A DNA stretch of 64,000 nt, taken from assembly GCA_947462335.1 (NCBI GenBank), contig OX381704.1, positions 27,737,955 to 27,801,954 on the forward strand, read 5' to 3'. Below the pieces are notes generated by a model that worked only from the letters and a program-made list of their open reading frames with translations, searched no databases and had not been told where the DNA came from. The DNA is from Harmothoe impar (taxonomy: Eukaryota; Annelida; Polychaeta; Phyllodocida; Polynoidae). Positions 24,040 to 37,100 of this stretch are shown in pieces (position 1 is the stretch's first letter; each line of letters opens with the position of its first letter). A program made the translations under genes and the position numbers.

Positions 24040-24110
24040 AAATTCTGTTATAACGAAATGCTTGGGGCAATCAAAAAAGTTCGTTATAAACGAATTTCGT
24101 AGTATCTAAA
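24040..24110. repeat. CTGTTATAACGAA/TTCGTTATAA inverted repeat
   Basis: CTGTTATAACGAAATGCTTG and TTCGTTATAAACGAATTTCG form a loose foldback. Similar CGTTATA and TATAACGAA sequence occurs at about 35455-35545, in a COG5 intron. It is a dispersed short element. Confidence 0.4.
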
Positions 24111-24585
24111 TACAGCATTGTAGAGGAGTTAAATACTAGCCCCTATTATATGGGTCAGCAGACAACACATTAGTAGGTCTATAAATACTGCATTGGCTTC
24201 TGACTTCATCATGATCCTGATAATAAAGTGAAGTGTATCCAATCGTGTCACCTCTCTCCATATTAAGAATAATTCCGAGTATCTCAATATCGTATGTTTA
24301 CATACAAACCCCTTGAGACTTAATGCCCAACTCAAATATGGAAGTCATTGACCGAGTCATATTGATACTGCAACTTTCAACAGAATATAATATTGAAAAT
24401 GACTGAGTTTTGTTCCAATGTCATGGCATTTGTTAAGAATGGTGTATGGACTCCTCAGCAGATGTTGTCGTTGTATTTCCTGATAAACGTATTAAAGGAA
24501 TATCCAAGATATCATCCAAATGGCACATTCTAAACTATAGTCATGGACCATTGGGTATCTCATCAATAGACCTTGCTGACATTTG

Positions 24586-24660
24586 TCTGGTTAGCTTAGT
24601 CAATAGGGGGCCTGCTTCAAAATCCTGGGTTCGAAGCTCTCTTGGGAGAAACTCGCCTTT
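24586..24660 (+). repeat. tRNA-like sequence, probably SINE head or tRNA relic
   Basis: TTAGCTTAGTCAA (24591-24603) resembles a Pol III A box and GGTTCGAAGCT (24628-24638) a B box, with tRNA-like spacing and CCTGCTTCAAAATCCTG between. A proper acceptor stem is not evident, so a functional tRNA is unlikely. Confidence 0.45.
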
Positions 24661-25264
24661 ATTTTAAAATTAGCTCTGAACCAACATATACCAGGAGGAG
24701 TCAGTGAGTTTCTAAAGACTTTGAGAATGTCCACCAGTTGGGGTTAGTGAGCTTCTAAAGGCACTGAACATCTCCACAAGGTCACTGGTTTCCCAGAATG
24801 ATCGTTAAATTGACAACAATTCCGGCAGTCAAACAGAAGCTCTGCATCTGCCGATCCAAATGCATACCTGATTGCCTGTGATTCAAGGAACCTGGGTTGA
24901 ATGCTAGGCATAATTAGCATATTCTATTGTACAGAAAATTATGCCAAAATACTTTTAGGATGACATGGTGAGAAAATCTCCAGGCCCAAATGTCATAGAA
25001 TATAACCAAGATATTGCTTTACTCTACTCCATGTGAAAAAACTAATTCACCCAATGGCACGGGTAATAATACTACAATGTACATGTACAATGTAGTAAAC
25101 TGTGGATCGAATTAGGACCTATTCTACCAATACTAGTATCATACCTTTTTATTACGGATAAGTAAATTACAGCCACATCATTGGAATTGTGCTCATTGGT
25201 AAATTTTGTTTAAAAGAAATGGAAAGTTAAAATTTGTTCATCGTTTTACATTGGTCTCAATTAA

Positions 25265-25711
<447 letters not shown>

Positions 25712-26676
25712 GAGAAAAGTCCTGGAAGTGATGAGGGAGGCGCCAAAACTTCTGGTAGATATCACAATTTTATACAAGCAACCTGAACTAGATGACGACC
25801 AGACTCCAATGGAATGTGAAGTTGTGATGCGTTGATTAAGCCGGTGTTGAGGGAGATGTTGGTGTTCTAGTTAACGTAGATAATGGTATGCATCTCTCTG
25901 TCCCTACCTTTTCTTATATCCTGTAATGCTCTGCAATACAATAATCCTATCTCTGTTGTGGGGAAAGAAATTTGAGTGTAATGCCTTGCCAGAAAGGCCG
26001 AGTATTTCAACGGTGTGCATCATCTGTGTGAAAACCCTAGTTAAAACATGAGTGTTTCATCGATCTACAACAGAGGACCGCTTTGTAATATGTGCTTGCG
26101 GTGACTTGTGAATGGCCCGCTACTCCTGCGTGCCGGCTGATTGTCAGCCCCGTCACCACCTGATGGGATGAATGTGATTGCCAGTGTGCGCATCCAGTGT
26201 TGGCAATCTCTCACTGCATGGGATGTCAACCTTTGTTCAAGGAGCTCTTTATGTTGTTTTTGATTACTCAGTACGTGCTGCCACATGGCCATTGGAGCAA
26301 ATGCTCCGACACGTGGTTGGACATTATGATAATGTGGGTGATGTCCCTGAACCTAACCTGTGCTACTTGTGGTCTGCATTTGATGTAATCCTCGTGCCCA
26401 GTAACACGAATGTCATACACTGTAGGCAAGCTTACATGCATATTGTCTTATGTCACAAAGTCGTTCCTGGTATGCTTGGAACAAGAATGAACACAGAAAA
26501 GAAGTATGTACTCATAATCGATATATACATATATACGCATATATATGCATGTCTGTTTAGAAAATGTTCGCAGGCCATCTGCAAGCAATGGACTTTCCTA
26601 CAAACCGGGGATGTTTATGCAATGTAATTTGAAATGAAGCAGCCACCACCCTAAAGTCTTCGTGATTAACAATAAA
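25712..26676 (+). other. 3'UTR of Rho isoform A
   Basis: From the stop to the first AATAAA (26671-26676), preceded by GATTAAC. The end point is inferred from the signal only. Confidence 0.45.
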
Positions 26677-29600
26677 ATGAATCCATTAACTTAAGTTTCG
26701 CCCGGTCTGCCATCCTCCTTTATCTTTCCAGCATTCCAGTCGAGAACCCCACCTGTCGCGTATGATGTATGCTAGAGTAAACCTGTACTGGTGCTTTTGT
26801 GTCTTTGAATCAAGCTCTATAAAGTAAATGTAAAACCGTCAAGAAAAAGAATGGGAAAACAATCGCAGGATATACGCTCATTGATATGAATGTACTAACC
26901 GTTTGTGACCAGTCAAAACACTTGCATATATAATTATATAGTAATGACTTTAATGAGAATTGTACCTTGTCTTTACACAGTATGAAGTGTCAGAAATAGC
27001 TTTCCTAACATTCCTAACAAAGAAGGGACTCTAAAGATGAGGTAGAAATCGAGGAATGAGAGTATAACCACCAACTTGCCTGTTGAGAATGTGATGCCAG
27101 GAGGGCGTCTGACCAGTCTTTGTAAATAGATGTAGTCCACTGATATACCAGTGCCTGTTTTCTGTTTTGATACATAGTGAAACAAGAAAGATCAATCTCA
27201 TTGTATTTATACTTTGGAGAAAGTGTGATACCTCGGTGCTCCGAAGTAGCAGGGAACTTCTTGCAAGACCACACGCATAGAATATAGCGACATGTTTCTT
27301 GTAGTGCAGCCGAGAAGTTTCATTGCTGTTTAAACTAAGACTCAATTGAACAAAGGGCATTTGTGTCTATCTGTGTACACTGATCTAACTAATTGACAGG
27401 TTTAACTGTCCAGATTCTAATCAGTGTATCCTCAACGTAATTAGTGTACAATGAATTACATAATTATATCTAGGTCTTTCGTCTGTTATTTTTCCACGCT
27501 AATAAATTCATGTATATCTTTATTTTTCAAGGCAGAGTTCTTTCTGATCCGTAGGTCTTAGGCATTCGACAGAAACGCATGGTAACCGGTATATCAGATG
27601 CGAGACAAACCAGTAATGTGTAATTTATTATTACAAGAACTGCTGTATATTATAACGGTCCAGAGTCCTTTGATCAGTGTTGTAAACCCAGATTGAATCC
27701 GTTTATGTAATAAATAATCAAGGGGACAATGAGAACGGCCATGAGATTGATGCAGACGTCGAAGTGATTGTCCCAAATGAAATGGTTAAAAAATCCCAAA
27801 TACAAACCAAAAACAGTAACCTGGAACTCCTTAGTTGGTAAAAGGAACTAGACGATTACTATGTACCTCTCCCAACCTTTGCATTGTTACACCAGCGGTT
27901 GAATGCTCATGGAGTTGATATTCAATGCTATGAAGAACGAATGTAAATGTACTTGACAATAAGCTAGGTACAAGAACCCCCAAACAACACTGTTATAGGA
28001 TATGTGACACGTTTTACCTTATTTCCTTTTACCAGTTTTATTTTAATGTATGTAGCAGGAATGATATCCTGGGCCGCGATGGATGGTAATGTGTATTCTG
28101 AAAGTTCTACTGTGTTTGTGGTATTACAATGGCCAAGCAAGGAGAGCATACAACCTGTTGTGTAGTAAACCCAGTGATTTTTCATACGAAAATAAAGGGG
28201 GAAATGTTCCAGGTTAAACCATTGTTGGCGTTGTTTTATAAGTGATTAATAGATGACCATGCTATATGAATACTAAATAATATTTTTTGACCTCCGCTTG
28301 TCTAGCTAGAGAACATCCTATAGTTAGAGCAAATGTAATTTTGTATAATACTGAATTGTCCCACGTATAATAATGCGCTTTAAATCGACCTACCAACTGA
28401 CGGGCCTCAATCAATCCATCTACGCAGTTGTGAAAATAACATAGATCAAGCAGTCCTACACAATTTTCTGTTATGAACTAAATTAAGTTTAAAGTATTTA
28501 AACCGTACACTAGACACATTGCGAGAGCTTTTCCTATTAGCTAGCTCACTCATGCCAATTTCAAAGTGATCTGCCTGATCAATTTTCTAGGTCACTCGCA
28601 TATAAATTGCTTAGTTCAGGCCTCACACTCGCCCTACATTCCTTATATTTTCAGGATCTCCCCTATAAAGCCCTATATTTTGAGGGAAAAAAGAAAGCCC
28701 TATGCAGGGATGAAAGTCTTCAAGTTTTCCCCTGAAATCAAGTTTTTTTTAAATCAAAAAAATATAATCAGGATTAGGATATATTGGATAATTACTCAAT
28801 ATAAACTCAAACAAACTTATTTTGTTTGTGTAATCCTATGATAAGACAGCAGAATCATCACTGGTTCATCCTCAGTGGTCCTACCTATACACAGACAGGC
28901 TACACCACACTGATCTCAGTGTCAAGTTTTTCTCAGTCAATTTCAAGTTAACTTGAGAAACCTTGAAGCCCTCTCTCTCCTCTATAGTCCTATGCATTTA
29001 CACTCTTCACATGAGGCTTAGCCACTGAAACTAAGGTGCTATGCATGGAGAGTGTATGGACAGATTTTTCATCCTCCTCAGCAGGAGATAACGTCCATGA
29101 TCACATGGACATGACAAATGCTTCTCCTCAGCAGGAGATGACGTCCAGGAGAATATAGACATGACAAATCCTGCTGCACAGCACTAGATAAATGTGTCTA
29201 TAGATGCATAAATATTCATATGCTCTATAATGTAGTTATGAGGTATGTTATATCCTCAAGTTTTTTTGACATAGTTGACTTTCATCCCTGCCTATGTTGC
29301 TGTACCTTTTCAATGTGAGAGCAGGTTTTACCACATGCACGACTTTATGTTGTCACCATAAAAGAGTCCAATAAATTTTGGGCAAAAATACACTAGATTG
29401 CACCATTTCCAGTCTAGATATTTTTAAAATTTCTCAAAATCGTTCCCTTCTTGCACCCAGCGAAATGTACGGCTGCACACACCTCAGTCCACTAGAGGAC
29501 CTGCGAATTCCAATTAGGAGATCTACGTTCTGTGGTCCAGGGTGTGGTATATCTGGGTTCATACAATGTTAATAGTTATGCTGAATTCAGTGTAATGCAA

Positions 29601-30548
29601 AGTGAGCTAATATCACAAAACGTACTGTTGACCAGGAAACATCCAGTGGTATCTGGTCCATGCAAGACTGAAGTAAAACTTAACTTTAATGTGACCGTAA
29701 ATATAACTCGCGTATATCCCGCATCTCTAACTCAGGAAAATCTGTTAACCGGCACCTGGCATTCGATGATTTGGGCCGTAAATACCCTCGGATAACTGAC
29801 ACCCTAAATAGGCATGTTTGGTTTCAAATTAAAGCAGGGTCCGCTTTGCGTCCCGGGCTCCCCTTTTCTTTTTAACGGCAAGGGAGGGAGGCTTATTTGT
29901 TTGATTTTATTTCCTTTCTGATCTGGTTATAACTTCCAACTCTGTGTGGAATGCAATAGGAGCTGTGACCACAACACTGCACTTATATGCACAGCCCCTA
30001 CCCCCCCCCCCCCTGGTCAGCAATTACAGTGACATGTACTGACAAGTGTACCAACAATATTAGATAGTAGTTAAAAGAGTTGAGCAGAAGAAGGCTTAAA
30101 AAATAATGTGCGGACGGCAAAGCTTATAATTGACTTAACACAGCCTAAAGTGAAACATTTAATATGACGGAAGCTGAAGAGGTTGACGTCCTTCGTGCAC
30201 AGTGGTTACAATTTACAAAACTAAAACTAATTAAATATCGCCACATACAGAAACGTATAATTGGCACCGGTAGTAAAGATGTGAAACCTCTCACAAACCG
30301 TCCCCTCTGTTTACTGATCCTACATAATTTTGTCGAAACCAAATCCCATACAATCTTCTTGCGATTAGTTAAAGACAGTGTAAGGTCCAGGATAGATTAG
30401 ATAACATGTGACAAGGATGAACACCTCAAGCTTTAATTAACTGTCGATCAAATGCCACACAGGGGCAATATACTGATAGTATATCCTGGTTGTCTATAAT
30501 GTATAGATACGTCATCATCACAATCTCCTAAACATTTATTTTCTCCAG
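26677..30548 (+). other. Spacer/intron between the two Rho terminal exons
   Basis: No coding exon seen. It contains the complete TIR element at 28705-29290 and a C-run near 30001. Transcripts using terminal exon B must splice over exon A and this segment. Confidence 0.6.
28705..29290. mobile_element. 586-bp non-autonomous DNA transposon with 6-bp target duplication
   Basis: Perfect 14-bp inverted ends CAGGGATGAAAGTC (28705-28718) and GACTTTCATCCCTG (29277-29290) are flanked by CCTATG on both sides (28699-28704 and 29291-29296). Inside there is a 50-bp tandem duplication beginning CTCCTCAGCAGGAGAT (about 29073 and 29123). No transposase. A 131-bp relative lies at 55143-55273. Confidence 0.75.
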
Positions 30549-30971
30549 GTTGAGCTGGCACTATGGGATACAGCAGGTCAGGAAGATTACGATCGTCTCC
30601 GGCCCCTCTCCTACCCAGACACAGATGTCATCCTCATGTGTTTCTCCATCGACAGCCCCGACAGTCTGGAAAACATCCCCGAGAAGTGGACACCGGAAGT
30701 GAAACACTTCTGTCCAAATGTACCTATCATCCTGGTCGGGAACAAGAAAGATTTGCGAAACGACGAAAACACAAAGCGAGAGCTCATGAAGATGAAGCAG
30801 GAGCCAGTCCGGCCTGAAGAAGGCCGCACCATGGCCGAGAAGATTAACGCCTACAGCTACCTCGAGTGTTCAGCTAAAACCAAAGAGGGAGTAAGAGAAG
30901 TTTTCGAGACAGCCACCAGGGCTGCACTGCAGGTGAAGAAGAAAAAGAAGGGTGTCTGTGTGATGTTGTAA
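30549..30971 (+). CDS. RhoA: RhoA-type GTPase, alternative terminal exon B (CAAX CVML)
   Basis: It has the same 423-nt length, phase and G-box motifs as exon A. The encoded protein differs at 11 of the last 91 residues, including the insert region (TKRELMK in place of TRRELAK), AYSY in place of AFGY, and the tail [11 protein letters not shown] in place of [11 protein letters not shown]. Both end in leucine, so both should be geranylgeranylated. The first 146 coding bases are identical to exon A, then about 66 of 277 positions differ, mostly silent. Both copies look functional. The acceptor is TTCTCCAG before 30549; the stop is TAA. Confidence 0.95.
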   Translation, partial: VELALWDTAGQEDYDRLRPLSYPDTDVILMCFSIDSPDSLENIPEKWTPEVKHFCPNVPIILVGNKKDLRNDENTKRELMKMKQEPVRPEEGRTMAEKINAYSYLECSAKTKEGVREVFETATRAALQVKKKKKGVCVML

Positions 30972-32782
30972 CTGTTGAACCCCAACTGAGATACACAGGA
31001 ATGATGATGAAATGGAGATATCTAGGAGTGTGTTGGAGGGTGGGCCGCCACACCCTGGAGTAGCTGTGCTGCTCCCGGCCCGACACCTACCGCATGCCGG
31101 TGTGGCTGAATTACACGAGTCGCGGAATGATTGTTTTACCTTGAATACGTTAGACCAGGAATATGGGCAGCCCGATGCTTCTCTTACTGACTTCTCATGT
31201 ACTCATTTTCGTATTACCTATATCAAACCAGTTGTACTAAAACACACCTCAACGTCTGAAGACCTCATGGGCATCTGTTCTCTGATATTGTCTGCCTATG
31301 ACTTCGACCACAGCTTCTATCACTTTATAAGTATTCGGGGTGCCCCCAAAGTTTCGTTACGTATGATAACCATTCATACATTATTCATTCCCAATATGTA
31401 CGTTACACTTCTCTTAGCAGAGACCTTCACTTTGAGGGTTGATGTTTGTATGTTTTAGTACTGTGTGTATGTAATGAAATGTGATGTTGTTTCACAGTTA
31501 TAGCATGGTACTTTCCCCTCTATATATATCTCAGCCTGGAAACAAGAATATTCTTTATTTTTGGGTGATCATTACAGCAAATACTTGTTTCCCTTCAATG
31601 TAACAGTGTGTTTGTAAATACACTATAAGACTGCATGGATTCCCCGATTTCTATTCAGTGGTGAATGTGCATTGGGTATATTGTGTGATCGATGTGTGTA
31701 AACGCTCTACTGTCCTGATTGACCGATCTACTTTGCGACGAAACTTATGAAGAACCTAAAAAAAAAAGTGCTTGGAAATATCCGCCTGTCAAATGTATAG
31801 ACCAAGGAACGGAAATCAATATATAATTAATAATTGCTGACAAGACTTGAAAAGATTATAAAAGCTAAAGCACGTGCCTAGTATTCGTTTAACATTAAGA
31901 GGTGGTTCTATGTGGGCTTTGCCATGAAGTAGAGTTTTTGGTACGTGTACGTCTTGTGGTCTACACTATAGTCAGTTAATAATTTGCTGTATTTTGTGTC
32001 ATATTTGTATAAACTATACCACGTACAAAAAAAGAAACAAAAAAAAGGAGAAAAAGGCAAGTTAAAAAAATGTATACATAAAAACTATATAGAAATCTCT
32101 TGAGACGGAGTATTTGATGTAGTCTGTTCACTCGCTGAACGTTTAGATCAAGCTGACTGATCCTTTCTTGTGTAGTGTGTAACTTACTGATTTCCTGAAT
32201 ATAGAATGAATAGAATGTGCACCAAAGATAACATGGTTTCTATGGAAACGTATCCCTTGAAGTCATAAGTCCAAGTATTGCCGATTATGGTTCGATTACT
32301 CTTTGGTGAAATGGTGTGCGATGCTCCTTGTTATCTATAGCCATACTGTTTTAGTCTTACAAACGTGAATATTGCTGGTATCAGTTGTCGAGTGTTCAAA
32401 TATATTTATATGTTGACTATTTGACAAATTGAGAGGGCACACCATCGGACCAAAGTGTTGTTGATTCGAATGATCAGGTTTTTCGTTCAAACATCTTTCA
32501 TTATTCCATGATTCTGAAGATGAAATTTATCGATTCTCTCCTGTGATTGTATCAAACTTCTGAAAAATCCACGACCACGTAGGTAATGCCTCGTTATGCG
32601 AACGCGGGAGCACGAAATGATTAATTTAGATAAAGCGACCTCCTCAAGCTTGAGGTCTACGTAAAACAAAGATTGCAGCCTCTTAACATCCAAGGTCCGC
32701 ATATTCTTATAATGAACCTCTATTCATATATATTGGAATAGCTAATAATTAGCTATGAATTACAATAATGATTTATAATAAA
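30972..32782 (+). other. 3'UTR of Rho isoform B
   Basis: Long AT-rich sequence after the stop, ending at an AATAAA at 32777-32782. A 148-codon ORF at 31012-31458 lies within it and shows no recognisable domain; it is treated as UTR. Confidence 0.45.
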
Positions 32783-33539
32783 CTATTGATAAGACAAGTC
32801 GATGTCTTTTGTTTTTCTTCATCTAGAGAACCAAAATAGTTAAGCTACAAGAGATATAACACCCAGATAAATGTATAAGAGAATGTTCACAGATGATGTC
32901 GCCTATTTTGGGACTTTTTTCAAGGCCCACCCAGTCACTACTTTGGGCAAATTACTAGTAGTCTAAAGAAATGTGTGGCCCAGGTCACATTCCGTTATTA
33001 ACCCCAAAGATACTCGACTCGGCTGCTTAAAAATGTTGAGAAAGCATTCCTTCCAACACTAGCGAAGGGGAAAAGAAAAGGGGAGGGGCGTGCTGCTGAT
33101 GAAAATTTCCCAATTTCCCATTGACCTAGACTTGCCCAAGTCTGTAAAATACTCACTCCTTCCTCTTACCCCCCACTCCTCCGCTCTCCCTTTTGCCACA
33201 GACGGGGACGGTAGGCAGTGTACCATTGACCGTGTGGTAGTATGTTTGAGAGAGATGGACGGGAGGGGGGGGGGGGGGGGGAGGTTAAACAATATGAAAC
33301 ACCTGGGTACTCCTTTCCAGCTGTGCCTGGGTAGGTCATAGGTTACTACATGTAGATATCAACGATGGACACCTGGGAGCCATCTTACGTTGGACAAGTA
33401 TTTGACTACAGCTATCATTTTAAATGGTATTCTTTTGCAGTCACCAAGTATCTCAGCTATGTTTAACCCACTTTAAATCTAAAGAACACATCTTAAATGA
33501 ATTATATAATAACACACTTTCTATATTAATTTATACATA
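32783..33539. other. Convergent spacer between Rho and COG5 3' ends
   Basis: Holds a G-run at about 33266-33281 and no gene that I can see. Confidence 0.5.
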
Positions 33540-33545
33540 TTTATT
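33540..33545 (-). terminator. COG5 polyadenylation signal (AATAAA on minus strand)
   Basis: TTTATT on the plus strand, about 570 bp beyond the COG5 stop codon. Confidence 0.5.
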
Positions 33546-34111
33546 GCACAGCAGTTGTGTTGGACACCAAATCTTCATATTACCGACTCCCTAAAGGTAA
33601 GGGGACCATTTCGGTAACAATAAACAAGCATTCATTTTGTTAAATCAATCTGTCATGACCCGCGTTGTTCTACACAAATACAGACGGAAATATACATTAT
33701 CTACACATATCATAACTTTCCCAAGTCAATCCATTTGAAATCAATACGAACCCCAATATGTACACTACATGTATATACACATATATTATATTCCCCATTA
33801 TATTGTACATCTGTATACAAGTACGGTGCAGTGCCAAAAATAACCAACTGCAGCCTTTTGTTCCCACCAGTAAGTAGTCTTGTATACACAAAGTCCAACG
33901 TCCATTTAATGGCCCATCTAATTATTTGTTGGAATGTGCCGTTTTGTGAACATATTCTATATCCAACAGTGATATAAATAGTGAGTTCATGGAACTTTCA
34001 GCTGCTAGCGTATATATCTCCACGGTAGTCCTTAATGGTGAGAGGTAGGGATTCCTCCAGTGGGTGCTAGGTGAACACAGGCTAAGACCACTCCCTGTAA
34101 AGGTAACCACC

Positions 34112-37100
34112 TCAGCTGTGGATCTCCAGGGCCCGCTGTAACATGTCTAGCATGATCGGGTAGACAGGCGCGAACTCGGTACCCTGCCGCTGCCGAACCC
34201 CCTGCACGTACGACTCCAGGCTTCCTCTGCAAACACCAACGTTATTTAAATATGTATGAGTACATATATGCTAGATACCACACCTTCAAGTAGATGGATA
34301 TCAGCTCTTTAAATATTATTGGTTACTATCCTAATTTTATTTATTTATTTATTTTTTTAATTTTTAATTTTCTAAATTAAAAAAAAAGAAAAAGTAATTA
34401 TTTAAAATGGTTAGAATTAAACTTGTCACTTTTGATTTACAAAGCGATAGTAACTTACTTGATAAAGGAGAGTCTATCCTTCTCGGCTGGGTGGTCGTCC
34501 AACCACTGGCTGTAGCGGCTGACAGACCATTGGGCGGCCTACAGGAGCAAACACAAACGGTCATTGTTCTGTTAAATCATGTTTCCACATTATTCAAAAC
34601 ATACACTATTTTGAATAACAATTTGTATTATGCTAATCACAAATATTAATACCAATATCAACCAGGCCCTTAATTTTTTTTTTTTAAAAAGGATGTAAAA
34701 CGAGTATACATACTTGCTTTTTGTATGCTATTGAATTGAAAATTTGACAGTCGATGCAATTGTTGCTGTACTACTGATGACCCTTACCTGGTGAGGTCCT
34801 TTCAGCTCGGGTGGAGCCCGACTGAACAGGAAGTGAAGGGATACGCTGTATGGGATGATTTCCCCAAGTGCTGGACTTGACGACACGTGTTCACTTGTTT
34901 GGAACAGCATTGGTCTGAGAAAAGGGTATAGATGTATAAATTAGTTTAGTGTGACATATTTACCTGATATAAAGAGGACATTATGACTGATGTACTAGCA
35001 TTGGTGATTTTCTATAAAAGAGTCAGCAGTGCCACAAGATACTCTCTGTGGGTTTATCAATTCTCTGGTAGACCATGGCATACTATGAGTTTGTATGTTA
35101 TGAGAGATCAATTAAAAATTAATTTTTTCATCTTAGAATTTACCTAAAGGCGCGAAGTAGACGGTATGGTTTGCCCAAGTCGCCCACCCGCCGGCAGAGC
35201 GGCACAATGGCGAGTTCCATCTGGGCGCAGTCTGCCGCCAGCCTCATCTTACCGCCCTCCCCGAGCGGCCGCACCAGGCTGGCATGACGCACAAACAGGT
35301 CGATGCACCGACACGCCAGTGGGTGGATGCTGAAGACACAATGGGAGAAACACACTCATCATCGGAAATATATATGGAGCAGCATTCCTAATTATACTCA
35401 TGTGTTTTCTTCCAGGAAAATCGGGGTATTCCTTTTATATCACACTACAGTGAAACTCGTTATATGGAAGGCCTTTTGAGAGAATGGGCAATTCTGCCAA
35501 TGGTCCTTATAACAGGGAGTTCCTTATATCAGTCCTCTTTATAACGAAATTTAACTGTATTATATATATATGTAGTCTTACATATGTTGGAAGTTGAAGT
35601 TGAAATTTCTTTTATTTATCCTGGTATATTACAGTAGCCTAGGGCAAAGGTTGATCTTGGTACATTTGCATCTGTGTATTTAAACATTGGCTACGCTCCT
35701 TTACATAACACTAAAACATTAGGGAAATGCACACAGCCAATAACAGCGTGGTGGATAAAACAGATGTAGGTAGGGACTCACCTGTCCATAATAAAGTCGG
35801 GACACATGAAAGGGGTGAGGTAGGTGGACTGAGCGCGCACCACGAACTGCTGCAGTTCCCGCATATACAACGAACACTGCGCCTCCCCTTCTGGCACTTG
35901 GGATCTGGAGGACCACACGTACAGAAACCATGATTAAAATACACAAAACACATCTTTCTAACTCGATTCAGTTACAAATGTTTTTTATTAAGGAATTTGA
36001 TTTATAAGAAGAGATTCCGTATGATGTCTGAAAATATACAATCGGACAATACGGCCAACATACTCCGCTGTCCATGAAGATGTAGCCCTGGTGAGTAACT
36101 CGCCAGGGCTGCATTCATGCATCATGACGGCCAAGGTAATAAGGTACCATACTCACACTGAGAAGTCTTCACCATGCATGGTCAGGATTATGGCCTCCAG
36201 GGCGTCACTGATTGAGCTGAGTAGGGGTGCTACAGCGTTACCCATGAGGACAACCACCTCCTGTAAACCACACATATAGCCACACATTACAAACCGTCAA
36301 AAAATGAGGACATAAATACCAGGCCATGTGTCCCTCATAAAACGGATTTTAGTGCTACGAGGCTGCCTTTATCATTTGGACAATGTTAAATATAATACAA
36401 TATTATACCACTTATGTAAAGTGAGGCTGAATACAATTATAAATCTGTAAAAAAAAAGAATATAAAGAAATAGAAGAAGTATATATTATCACTATTAATG
36501 AGGAAAGAATATGCATATTGCCATGGAACAGGAGGAGGGGTGGTTATGGGTCAAAAGAATGACCATTGATTCATAATTCTATGGTCAAATGCGTTGTTTG
36601 TGTACCCAGACGTCTGTCTCACCTGAAGGGCTGATTGTATGGCTTGAATAGCTGCAGGTGGGAATCCGTTCAGTGAACCCAAAACCTAGAAATAAGAATA
36701 AAATTCAGGAGATAAAGTACGCTTGTTATATTCTAATCAGAGCTCTCTAAGTGCATATATGCTAGGTTGATGCATCTACTTTTGTATTTGTTTTACCCAA
36801 TAGAAAAACTCAACTACATCCATCTGTATACGTATGTCCTCCTAAACAAGTAGCAAAGTGGTTAGGTGAGATAGATCAGAAAAATTTGCCATGGGGGACA
36901 AAAAATGCTCGGAGGTCTAAGGGTGAGGCAGGGACTGGGAAAGGGGTGCAATTTGTTTGGCCATTTCTTAAAATCGACATGCGACATGGGGACCCCCCCC
37001 CCATCTAGGGTAAATGTGGGTAATATCGCACATGTGGTAATATCGCGCACCCCCCCTAAAAGGCACAATTTTAACTTTTTTTTCCACACTTTTGGGTGTG

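Noticed and set aside
24586..24660. Functional tRNA gene
   Set aside because: A- and B-box-like sequences are present, but no acceptor stem or complete cloverleaf is evident. A SINE or relic is more likely.
31012..31458. 148-codon ORF after Rho exon B
   Set aside because: It lies within the likely 3'UTR and has no recognisable motif.
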